Shown here piece by piece: positions 8,529 to 16,166 of a stretch of 64,000 nt of DNA; position 1 is the stretch's first letter, and each line of letters opens with the position of its first letter. The stretch is from assembly GCF_002356555.2 (NCBI RefSeq), contig NZ_AP017372.2, forward strand, positions 1,488,001 to 1,552,000, written 5' to 3'. The notes beneath the pieces are model-generated. The model did not search any database. It was not told the origin of the DNA and saw nothing but the letters and a program-made list of their open reading frames with translations. The position numbers and the translations under genes were made by a program. Origin of the DNA: Halorhodospira halochloris. GTDB lineage: Bacteria; Pseudomonadota; Gammaproteobacteria; Nitrococcales; Halorhodospiraceae.

Positions 8529-10487
8529 TCACCCCTCACGCGCCGCAGAGGGGTGCATCAAATCCGGCATTTCCAAGCTAAAAAGCTGAATCCGCTGCGA
8601 ATTGCTTTGCTTGGCGTAATACATGGCAATATCAGCATTTTGGGTTAATTCCGCGCCATCCTTGCCATGATCAGGATAAATGGCAATACCGATACTGGAT
8701 GACACATGTAGCTTTAGTCCATCGGTATGGAATGGTTTATCCAATGAATGCTGAATAATCCCAGCTAACCTTTCGGCGTTTTCTACTCGACTGATCTCGG
8801 GAAGCACAACCACGAACTCATCACCACCGATCCTAGCCACGGTGTCGGTGTCGCGCAAACACCCTAGCAAGCGCTGGGCTGTCTGCTGCAGCACCAGATC
8901 ACCTACACCATGGCCATGAGTGTCATTGATCGGCTTGAACTGGTCTAGATCGATAAACATCAAAGCCAGCATCTTACCATTGGCACTTGCAGTGGCCATG
9001 GCCTGATCTAGACGATCCATCAGCAGCGCCCTATTGGGCAATTGGGTCAACCCATCGTGATGGGCCATGTGCATGAATTGAGTCTCCGCACGCTTGCGCG
9101 TAGTAATATCGTGGGCGATACCCAGCATACCCATGATACTGTTGTCGTTATCGAGCAAGGGCGAGGCGTTAGTTACGTGCCACTGCCAGCCGTATCTTTT
9201 GTGTTGTACCCTGTATTCAAGCCCGCTCGCCTTACTGCGAGTGGTCAAAACACCCTGGAGAAAAGTCTCACAGTGAGGGACATCATCGGGATGGACTATT
9301 GCCGAGAAGTGGCTACCTTGGATCTCATTCGGATCCTGACCGAGTATATCACTGATATTGGGTGAAATATATTGGAAGGTGCCATCCAGGTTGAGGGCGT
9401 AGATTATATCATTGGCGTCTTCGACGAAGGTCCGAAACTTCTGCTCGTTGATGCGCAACTGGTTTTCGATAGCCTTACGCTGGGTGATATCCTTCCAGGC
9501 AACGTGCAGGATGGGATGTTCTTCATAGTGAATGGCTGTTAGTACCAGCATCGCATCAAAGGGCTGTCCATTCGGGCGAATGCACTGCCATTCGCACTCA
9601 TATCCTCCACACCTCAGCGTCTGCTGGCACATATCCTCGGCGTATTCACTCGAAGAGCGCCCGTCAGCCTGTTGCTGCGGTGCAAAATCGGTCAGAGGCC
9701 TACCTATTAGCGAGTCGGGCCCAGGCAGTTGAAACTGCTCGAGGGCAGCCGGATTGGCCGCGGTAAAATAGCCTTGCTGATCCATCAGGGTAAGTGGCTG
9801 ACGGGATTCCTCAAACAGCATTCGGAAACGTTTTTCACTGGCTGCGAGGATTTGCCCTGCTCGCTCCTGAGTCATGACAATGACCCCTAGGGCGAGGAGA
9901 ATGTAGAACAGCAGGCTACCATTAAAGGTGACTATTTGAGTGATATTCTCCTGCAAGATGCTGGTTGTGGCATCCATGCCCCCCAAGCTGGCCATTGTGA
10001 AGCGATAGCCAACAAGCAGCAGCAAAGCCGACAGACCGATACTTACAATTACCCGACCTCGCCCGGGAGTATCTGCCCAGTTACGAAACAACATGAACAG
10101 AATCATTGCCAATTGGCCGAATAAAATCGCCGAGACCACGACTACCCTAGCCTGCATATTATCCAGAATAGGCAATAGACTGATGGCCATCACGGGTAGC
10201 GGAGCCCATAACAACCAGCGTGGCAAACGGTATTGCTGAATAAGGCGAAACCCCTCAGCTATCAGGGCTAGCCAGCAGCTGAGCATGAGGTTGGAGATCA
10301 CCAGCAGGGCTGGATGCGGCGTATTGGCGTGCCACATGAACCCCAGGTGGCCAAGGGTATTAACCAGCGCCGCGAGTGACCACAGCCACATGGGGCTGTG
10401 GCCTGGACGATCCGCCATGGAGAGCATTGCCGCCCCAAGCAGCAAATTGGTCAACGCGATGATCAGGAATAAGGTCGGGATGTCCAC
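8529..10487 (-). CDS. Membrane-anchored PAS-PAS-GGDEF diguanylate cyclase
   Basis: This 652-residue protein has about seven N-terminal membrane helices (residues 1-205), a PAS domain (about 218-330), a second PAS with a PAC tail (about 345-455) and a GGDEF domain to the end. The active-site motif is intact (RIGGDEFVV), and an RxxD inhibitory site (RDTD) lies five residues before it, so product inhibition by c-di-GMP is expected. No EAL domain is present. The PAS modules suggest sensing of redox state or a small ligand, but no cofactor can be deduced. The gene is isolated between palindromic elements. Confidence 0.93.
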   Translation of the reverse strand: MDIPTLFLIIALTNLLLGAAMLSMADRPGHSPMWLWSLAALVNTLGHLGFMWHANTPHPALLVISNLMLSCWLALIAEGFRLIQQYRLPRWLLWAPLPVMAISLLPILDNMQARVVVVSAILFGQLAMILFMLFRNWADTPGRGRVIVSIGLSALLLLVGYRFTMASLGGMDATTSILQENITQIVTFNGSLLFYILLALGVIVMTQERAGQILAASEKRFRMLFEESRQPLTLMDQQGYFTAANPAALEQFQLPGPDSLIGRPLTDFAPQQQADGRSSSEYAEDMCQQTLRCGGYECEWQCIRPNGQPFDAMLVLTAIHYEEHPILHVAWKDITQRKAIENQLRINEQKFRTFVEDANDIIYALNLDGTFQYISPNISDILGQDPNEIQGSHFSAIVHPDDVPHCETFLQGVLTTRSKASGLEYRVQHKRYGWQWHVTNASPLLDNDNSIMGMLGIAHDITTRKRAETQFMHMAHHDGLTQLPNRALLMDRLDQAMATASANGKMLALMFIDLDQFKPINDTHGHGVGDLVLQQTAQRLLGCLRDTDTVARIGGDEFVVVLPEISRVENAERLAGIIQHSLDKPFHTDGLKLHVSSSIGIAIYPDHGKDGAELTQNADIAMYYAKQSNSQRIQLFSLEMPDLMHPSAAREG

Positions 10488-10552
10488 GCCATGCCACTCG
10501 CGGTTGCTATCTCTAATCTAGTGGGGCCTTGGCATAGCACGCCGTATCAAGG

Positions 10553-10619
10553 GATTAATTCACGGCGCCATCCACACCGTGGCGACATAATTTGGCTTGG
10601 GGTAGATTCAGAGGCTCCT
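10553..10619. repeat. Half copy of the palindromic element
   Basis: Only the right half is present: GGCGCCATCCACACCGTGG, then a diverged arm ending in agaggctcc. It lies between the cyclase gene and vapC. Confidence 0.5.
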
Positions 10620-10750
10620 TAGCCACCAGACTCCAGTGCAGGATAAACCCACTTTGTAAGCAGGGGCAACAATACTTTCGATAGCCATTGGAGTAATAGC
10701 TGTGATTGATCTTTAGCTTGAAGCCATAATTTTTGGTATTATTTGGTTTG

Positions 10751-11155
10751 TCAAGGGTTTAAGCGTAGAGCTGGTGCTAGGCCTAAGTGCTCAACGAAGG
10801 GTTTGAAGTCGCGATCCAGAAAAAGTAATGGAAAGTCGTTCTCTATACAGAAGGTCGCGATGATGATATCCGCGTTTTTTCTTATCGTAATGCCTTTTTT
10901 TCGGAGTGCCCGATAGTTGTCGGCGCATTTTCCGGCCATCTTTCTGCTAAACAGTTCATGCTGATCCAGCGTCAATAGGCTTTGTTTGGTCTGACGGTAC
11001 TCCCTGTCAGTGCGAATCCCTTGCAGGATCTCCAGGAATATGAGGTCGCCAATCGCGACAGACCCCTCGACTATAGAGGAATCCAGCAAATCAGTATGTG
11101 GGTTCTCGATGCCGTTGAAATAGTCGATCCAGACGCTGGTATCAACCAGCATCAT
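10751..11155 (-). CDS. vapC: VapC-type PIN-domain toxin
   Basis: This is a 134-residue PIN-domain ribonuclease with the conserved acidic set: D in LVDTSVW, E in FLEILQG, D in KNADIIIA and D in LFLDRDF. VapC toxins cleave tRNA or rRNA and are neutralised by the VapB protein. The gene starts with two consecutive ATG codons (11155 and 11152) that overlap the stop of the upstream antitoxin frame, the usual vapBC coupling. Confidence 0.9.
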   Translation of the reverse strand: MMLVDTSVWIDYFNGIENPHTDLLDSSIVEGSVAIGDLIFLEILQGIRTDREYRQTKQSLLTLDQHELFSRKMAGKCADNYRALRKKGITIRKNADIIIATFCIENDFPLLFLDRDFKPFVEHLGLAPALRLNP

Positions 11156-11346
11156 TTAGCACTCCGCATTTCATCCAGATCGCCTTCCCATTTGATCTTG
11201 CCGCGCAAATTGCGAATCTGCTGCTGCTTGCTTCTTTGCACAAGGAGCCTTAGCCCTTGCTCAACTGCCTCTTTTTTGGTTTCACAACCGGAGGCCTTGA
11301 GGGCTTCGTCCATCAATTGATCGTCAATGACTATATTAGTTCTGAT
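11152..11346 (-). CDS. vapB: VapB-type antitoxin lacking a canonical start codon
   Basis: The frame encodes a 64-residue VapB of the RTNIVIDDQLMDEALK type, with a C-terminal toxin-binding tail ending in EMRSAK. The codon where ATG normally stands is ATC (complement at 11344-11346). No ATG, GTG or TTG occurs upstream before an in-frame TAA. An AGG-containing Shine-Dalgarno-like site lies about 6 bases ahead of this ATC. Either ATC is used as a rare start, or translation begins at the internal TTG or ATG near codon 12, or the antitoxin is inactivated. The stop overlaps the vapC start. Confidence 0.75.
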   Translation of the reverse strand: MRTNIVIDDQLMDEALKASGCETKKEAVEQGLRLLVQRSKQQQIRNLRGKIKWEGDLDEMRSAK

Positions 11347-11710
11347 ATCGCACCTATGTGTATTGCTGAGTTATTTTATACACATATTAACACCCCGTGG
11401 AGGACATAGCAATCGGCTACACGGCGACCGGTTCTCCGCCGCTTCGCGGCTCCAAACCGGCGTGGGAGCCAGGGGTTGGGCGATAACGAGGGGATGTGGC
11501 TCTGTGGTTAACCTATGCGCAATCACATTCGAACATGCAAGCCAGCGTACCGATGTGAGCTAACTCATTGTAGAAGGTACTGCGGCATAGTCAGCCCATA
11601 CAGCCAACACCAAAAAGCGACGCGCTTGGGTACACCATCCGGACTTGTGAATGATCTTTGGTTTGCAGCTATATGCCAACAAGCAGGAATTAGGAAAGGT
11701 TCCCGATTTG
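11347..11710. other. Intergenic stretch without a recognised gene
   Basis: It contains a small GC hairpin around the repeated cggcg/gccg bases at 11417-11465. Several short open frames on both strands have no recognisable family or ribosome site. Nothing else can be supported. Confidence 0.4.
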
Positions 11711-12937
11711 CTAAGGATATCCAGGAGCAGACGCGCCAGTGGCCAGTGCCCAGCCCGCAGCATGGCCGGATGCCCAGGCCCATTGCAAATTAAAACCTCC
11801 TAAGTGGCCGGTCACATCCACCACCTCTCCAATGAAGTACAGCCCCGGAAAGGCCCGACATTCAAGGGTCTTGGAGGACAGGGCATCCGTATCCACCCCG
11901 CCCACAGTTACCTCAGCAACCCGATACCCCTCGGTGCCAGAGGGCCAGACCTGCCATGACTGGCAGGCCTGCTCCACCCGGTCAATATCCGTGTCGCTGA
12001 GCTGGCCCAGGGGCTGGCTCTTCACCCCAAGATCGCACCAGCGTTGCGCTACCCGCCGGGTGAGCCGTTCTCCTAGCAGGGTCTTCAATTCCATCTTCGG
12101 GCGCTGCTGGCGCACGCTACGGATATGATCGCCTAGATTCACATCCGGGAACAGATCAATCTCCACCGACTGCCCCGGCTCCCAGTAGGACGACACCTGC
12201 AACACCGCCGGGCCACTCAGCCCTCGATGGGTAAACAGCAGATTCTCCCGAAAGCTCTTGCCATTTACATTCGCCGTGGCGTCCAGGGCGATACCGCTCA
12301 GGCCTTCCAGGCGCTTGAGGGCCTTCTTGCCCAGCGTGAGAGGCACCAGGCCTGGACGCGTAGAGCGCACAGGAATATCCAGAGACTGAGCCAAATCAAA
12401 ACCAAACCCGCTGGCCCCAATAGACGGAACAGAGTAACCCCCGGTGGCTATGACCAGGGCATCGGCCTGTACGGTCCCCGTGGGGGTATCCACCTGATGC
12501 GGCGGGCCGACGCGGACATCCTTGATAGGGGCGCGGGTGCGGATCTCCACATTCGCCCTCTCGCATTCCGCCAAGAGCATGTTGAGGATATCCTTAGCGG
12601 AGCGGTCGCAGAAGAGTTGCCCGTGATCTCGTTCGTGATAGGGAATGCCGTAACGTTCCACCAGGGCGATGAAGTCCCAAGGCGTGAAACGGCTCAGGGC
12701 TGATTTGGCAAAGTGCGGGTTGGCGCAGATGAAATCCTCGGCCGTGCAGTGCAGGTTAGTGAAGTTGCAGCGCCCGCCGCCGGACATGAGGATCTTCTTA
12801 CCGGGCTTGTTGGCATGATCCAGTACCAGTATGCGATGACCCCCGCCCTGTTGCCCAGCCACCCCGGCACACATGAGGCCTGCGGCACCGGCGCCGATGA
12901 TTATGATGTCGTAGTAATGGGGGTCGATGGTCTGCAT
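11711..12937 (-). CDS. BaiN/HI0933-type FAD-dependent oxidoreductase
   Basis: From the ATG at 12937 (MQTIDPHYYD) the protein is about 408 residues, the usual size. The N-terminal dinucleotide fold is IIIGAGAAGLMCA. The family hallmarks KILMSGGGRCNFTN (about 50) and ATGGYSVPSIGASG (about 155) are present. The C-terminal FAD-binding stretch is GLYFIGEVVDVTGHLGGFNLQWAWASG. Family members are flavoproteins (YhiN, BaiN) with dehydrogenase or reductase activity on poorly known substrates. It appears complete and monocistronic. Confidence 0.92.
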   Translation of the reverse strand: MQTIDPHYYDIIIIGAGAAGLMCAGVAGQQGGGHRILVLDHANKPGKKILMSGGGRCNFTNLHCTAEDFICANPHFAKSALSRFTPWDFIALVERYGIPYHERDHGQLFCDRSAKDILNMLLAECERANVEIRTRAPIKDVRVGPPHQVDTPTGTVQADALVIATGGYSVPSIGASGFGFDLAQSLDIPVRSTRPGLVPLTLGKKALKRLEGLSGIALDATANVNGKSFRENLLFTHRGLSGPAVLQVSSYWEPGQSVEIDLFPDVNLGDHIRSVRQQRPKMELKTLLGERLTRRVAQRWCDLGVKSQPLGQLSDTDIDRVEQACQSWQVWPSGTEGYRVAEVTVGGVDTDALSSKTLECRAFPGLYFIGEVVDVTGHLGGFNLQWAWASGHAAGWALATGASAPGYP

Positions 12938-12964
12938 ATTAATAACGAATACCTTCACACTCAA

Positions 12965-13368
12965 AGCCGGCTATCTGTCGCTGCAAGTTATGCACAAGGC
13001 TCAATGCTTGCAATTTGGACGAATAATCAGCCTATGATAATGCGCAAGTTCCACTTTGTGGTCTGGATGCCAGCCATAAGCCACTGATTTTAATGTTCCT
13101 ACTGCCTGCCTGAACAAAAACTGACCAGTTCCGCCAAATGCCCGTTATGATTAGGTAGATAGAAACTCTCCACAGAGTTTTCCACAGCTTTTGTGGACAA
13201 CTGCAGAGGCAGAGATACGCTGGCACCAAACAAAGTGTATCAGGCTGCTAGCGACCTAAAACGATGAGCAAAAGGCAACATCCTATGCTCGCAGCATGCG
13301 GCAGCGATGGTCGCGATGAATCCTTCATTGAGGGGTGAACAGCTTGCAGCGCGCCACAGAAGGCACAG
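12965..13368. other. Gene-poor stretch with an IS1380 scar
   Basis: Bases 13284-13340 (CTATGCTCGCAGCATGCGGC and following) are nearly identical to the middle of the IS1380 transposase gene at 27658-27716. This marks a transposase remnant of about 60 bp. The remainder has no recognisable gene; a TCCACAG/CTGTGGA inverted pair is present at 13171-13200. Confidence 0.6.
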
Positions 13369-13473
13369 TTAAACCAGCAGATCACCGGGGCCGACCTGCA
13401 GCGCGGCACGGATATCAGCAGGTATGGTGGTCTGGCCCTTAGCGGTAATCTTGGCGACGACGATCATCGGCAT
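13369..13473 (-). pseudogene. Truncated AbrB/MazE-type antitoxin fragment
   Basis: The 34-codon frame starts MPMIVVAKITAKGQTTIPAD and continues through LQVGPGDLLV, then stops. This is exactly the N-terminal swapped-hairpin DNA-binding half of SpoVT/AbrB-like antitoxins. The C-terminal toxin-binding half and any partner toxin are absent, so it is read as a remnant. An AAGGGGAG ribosome site precedes the ATG, so a short product is still possible. Confidence 0.65.
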
Positions 13474-13825
13474 GCTCCCCTTACTGTAAGGTTCCTTTAA
13501 TTCTAAGCTGCCGTAGTAGCCTTAGCCAGAAGTTCGTCCAGATCATGGATACAAAAGCGAGTTAAACTTAGGCTCGAAATATCAACGTTCTCTCCCGGAA
13601 TCCCGTCAATTAGCGGCAGCATTTGCTGAAACAGAACAAGATGTCCGTTGCCGTTGAATTACAACACATGTTGATGTAGACCATGCAGTTCTGGATCAGG
13701 TGCAGCGCGAGCATACTGATCTCGTGACCCTCACGACGGTTACTCATCATCTGGCATAATCAAGATCCTGGATTTCCTTTTTTATGATGTCATGTGTCGT
13801 TGTCATGCTTAACCTCGGATCTGTT
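13474..13825. other. Gene-less stretch
   Basis: No gene can be supported. A minus-strand frame ending at 13504 (LPLIDGIPGENVDISSLSL) is open but has no start and no recognised family. Confidence 0.35.
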
Positions 13826-13977
13826 GGGTTCCTCTAAAAACCTCCCCGGCGCCATTATCTGCCCCGGTGTGGAGGACGCCGTGAATCCATCCCTGGAGGC
13901 TTCATGGCGCCATCCCTGGCGCCAAGACCTCCACACCGAGGCAAATAATGGCGCCGGGGAGGTTTTTAGAGGTTCCC
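13826..13977. repeat. Palindromic element, copy 3
   Basis: Almost identical to the copy at 6521, with arms TTTTTAGAGG and CCTCTAAAAA at the ends and the same CATTATCTGCCCCGGTGTGG arm. Two or three unmatched bases occur in the right arm (ccgaggcaaataa). Confidence 0.85.
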
Positions 13978-14050
13978 TTAGCAGAAATGGGCCGATGCTT
14001 ACCGTTCGGATCGGCTGCTGAGCCCCTGCAGGATTCACAGCGCTCGTGTG

Positions 14051-14272
14051 TTACGCGCCATCTTCAGGCGGCCGCATCCAGACCGGAAACAATCTGGACA
14101 GTGGATGCCCGGCTTCCGTAATCAAGATAGCGGCTGGTGACACAACTTTTGGGTCTACCCCCAGGTAAGCGGCGATTGGCGAGTAGCCGTAAAAGCCAGC
14201 GTAGGTCTGTGAGACGCCCCCCTTACGCGTGTTCGAGTTGTCCATGGTGAAGACATCGATATCCAGCGCCAC
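14051..14272 (-). pseudogene. IS1380-family transposase fragment
   Basis: The 73-residue frame reads LDIDVFTMDNSNTRKGGVS then YAGFYGYSPIAAYLG. This corresponds to the segment around the first catalytic Asp of IS1380-family DDE transposases. Both ends of the transposase are missing. Sequence divergence from the intact element at 27280 shows it derives from another IS1380 member. Confidence 0.75.
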
Positions 14273-14294
14273 ATGGCCAGTGTCCGGCTCCTAA

Positions 14295-14700
14295 ATCGGC
14301 GCCTGGAGCCGGCTAGCAGATCAACGTTTCGATCAACTGCGCCAAGAACGCGACACAGCCCACCAAGAGACCACTACCCTTCGCCAAGAAAGGATGCCGA
14401 AATCCGCACAATGGCGGCCGAGCATGAACAGACCCGCCTTGGCCTGGAGCAACGCCTTAGCGAGAGTCAGCAGGCCTTGGAGAACCTGCAAGCTCAGGTA
14501 GAGCGCGAGCGCAAATACTGGAAGGGACAAGAACTGCAGTACATAAAACGCTTCAACGAAATCAGCAACGAACGTGACAACTACCAGCAGCGCGCCGAGA
14601 AGCTCGAAGATCAGCTCAAGCAGGAAACGAAAATGCTGCAAAGAAAGCTAGACAGCGCCCATCAGGAGCGTAGCGTAGTAAACATCGCTCAGCGTGCCCG
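14295..14700 (+). pseudogene. Frameshifted coiled-coil protein fragment
   Basis: Two overlapping frames together encode one continuous coiled coil: SRLADQRFDQLRQERDTAHQ then TTTLRQER in one frame, and DAEIRTMAAEHEQTRLGLEQ and onward in the next. The frame change falls near 14390, so the gene is broken. The 5' end follows an in-frame stop at 14292. The 3' end runs into the IS1380-like left end near 14790. The heptad-rich, Glu/Gln/Arg-rich composition resembles KfrA or SMC-like plasmid and chromosome-segregation proteins, but the family is not certain. Confidence 0.5.
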
Positions 14701-14788
14701 CCAGAGCCGCATTGTGTCGTCGAATGAGCCCGTGACAAACCGTTCTCCGTCTGGACTAAACTCGACTGAGTTTACAAGGCCCAGCGGG

Positions 14789-15003
14789 ATGGCCCCAATA
14801 CCAGAACTGGGAGACTCCAGGCGCGTCTCGACTTGCGAAGACGTGTTGAACTCGGCTGTCATAACCGGTAGCTTTTACACCTATGGTACGATGTCTCTTT
14901 TAGTTACTTTATTGTTTAACGCGCTGATTATGAAGGACATAAGGCACTACGCCAACCTCTTCGGTCTTTTTTCTTGCATTAGCCTGGAGTCATTCCCTGC
15001 AAC
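14789..15003 (-). mobile_element. IS1380-family left-end remnant upstream of lipoprotein gene
   Basis: This stretch matches the leader found upstream of both propeller genes. Read on the minus strand it aligns with the left end of the intact IS1380 element at 27280-27500. It carries an eroded terminal repeat (cttgcattagcctgg for tgaattatccggg), the CTTCATAATCAG block and the first roughly 100 bases of the transposase (with GTCGAGAC). It abuts the lipoprotein gene and could supply an outward promoter, as ISEcp1-type ends do. Confidence 0.65.
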
Positions 15004-15057
15004 TTTCAGTCTACCCAAACAAAAAGTATGACCTTTAGCGGCTAAAGAGGATAAAAC

Positions 15058-15825
15058 ATGAAACAAAAAACGACGATCTTAGTGGCAGCGTTGTGCATAA
15101 CTGGTTGCGCGTCTATGCAGGATGATGAGTTTTCTAGTGAGGAGGTCGGTGAAGCCGAACACCTAGCTTATAATGTCGTCCCTGAAGAAGAAGAAAAAAC
15201 AAAAGAGGTTGAAGATGTTGAAGTTTCTGTAAAAGCAGAGGGCGGACGCTTCGAGCCCAGTCAACGCTATAAGATAGAGGTAATTGAATATGATCAGCCA
15301 TTTTTGGACAGCATAGGAGCTTCTATGAATGGTGGATCTGAAGACTACTATAGAGCAGAGTATCGCGCCGTGCCTCTAAATGTGACCTACGGGTCTTCGC
15401 ATATTAGGGCAATATTTGAAATCAAAAACAACTCTGAAACAGTGATACGGCAAGACGACATTGGTTATGCCGTTTTTGTCGATGATGAACATATCGAATA
15501 TGGCGAAGAGTCCACGGAGGATCTGCAACCCGAGGGTGGAAAATATGGATTTCTAATTGAAACTACAATTGATGATTTTGAGGGTGCTGAAAAAATACGC
15601 GTTGTTTTCTATGACGTAGTCGTAGCAGTGGATGAAAGAGGGCAGCCAAAGCGCCTTCAAAATTTCGACGTTAACTTTGAAGTGAGATCCTGGCAAGTGA
15701 CCATGCAAGAAAATAACTTTTATGCAACTAAGACCGTTACCGATTCTGAGTTGCGTCGTTTAGATGGTACCGAGGTTAATGAGTCCGACGTCGAGGATAG
15801 ATTTTTTCCAGGAGCCCTTGATTAG
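15058..15825 (+). CDS. Acidic lipoprotein of unknown function
   Basis: This is a 255-residue protein with a clear type II signal: basic start MKQKTT, a hydrophobic stretch and lipobox ITGC at residues 17-20. The mature part begins with a strongly acidic, disordered segment (residues 25-60, many Glu) and continues as a beta-rich domain with no recognised family. GGATAAAAC before the ATG at 15058 gives a plausible ribosome site. It shares its upstream IS1380-like leader with the two propeller genes, so the three may be co-regulated or have moved together. Confidence 0.75.
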   Translation: MKQKTTILVAALCITGCASMQDDEFSSEEVGEAEHLAYNVVPEEEEKTKEVEDVEVSVKAEGGRFEPSQRYKIEVIEYDQPFLDSIGASMNGGSEDYYRAEYRAVPLNVTYGSSHIRAIFEIKNNSETVIRQDDIGYAVFVDDEHIEYGEESTEDLQPEGGKYGFLIETTIDDFEGAEKIRVVFYDVVVAVDERGQPKRLQNFDVNFEVRSWQVTMQENNFYATKTVTDSELRRLDGTEVNESDVEDRFFPGALD

Positions 15826-16166
15826 GATAGGTGCCAATTGCTGACCTTCTCGCAGATAAAGCCAATACCCAGAGGAGACGTACTTTTATTTGCCCGGATA
15901 TCGGCCCCTTTCTGGTCAGTGTTGGTGGCACTAGAGGCCTGTCAAGGAAAGGGCGATTATCTCAAGCATGGTTTGGTATTTTTTGCTTTTTGCCTGAATC
16001 GGTTGTGCCTCCGGCACCCTCTTCTCGAAAACTTCGGGGTGGCCGTGTAAAAGAGTTGCGGCCCGTGGAATTCAGCTGAACCCCCCGAAGCAATCCCAAA
16101 CATTTGAGTTTCCGCATCTAACATATAAGCATAATGAAACCCTTGAAGAGCATGTAAAACTGTTCT

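Noticed and set aside
14142-14190. Possible regulatory repeat shared with 49074-49115
   Set aside because: The similarity is explained by both being scraps of IS1380-family transposase genes.
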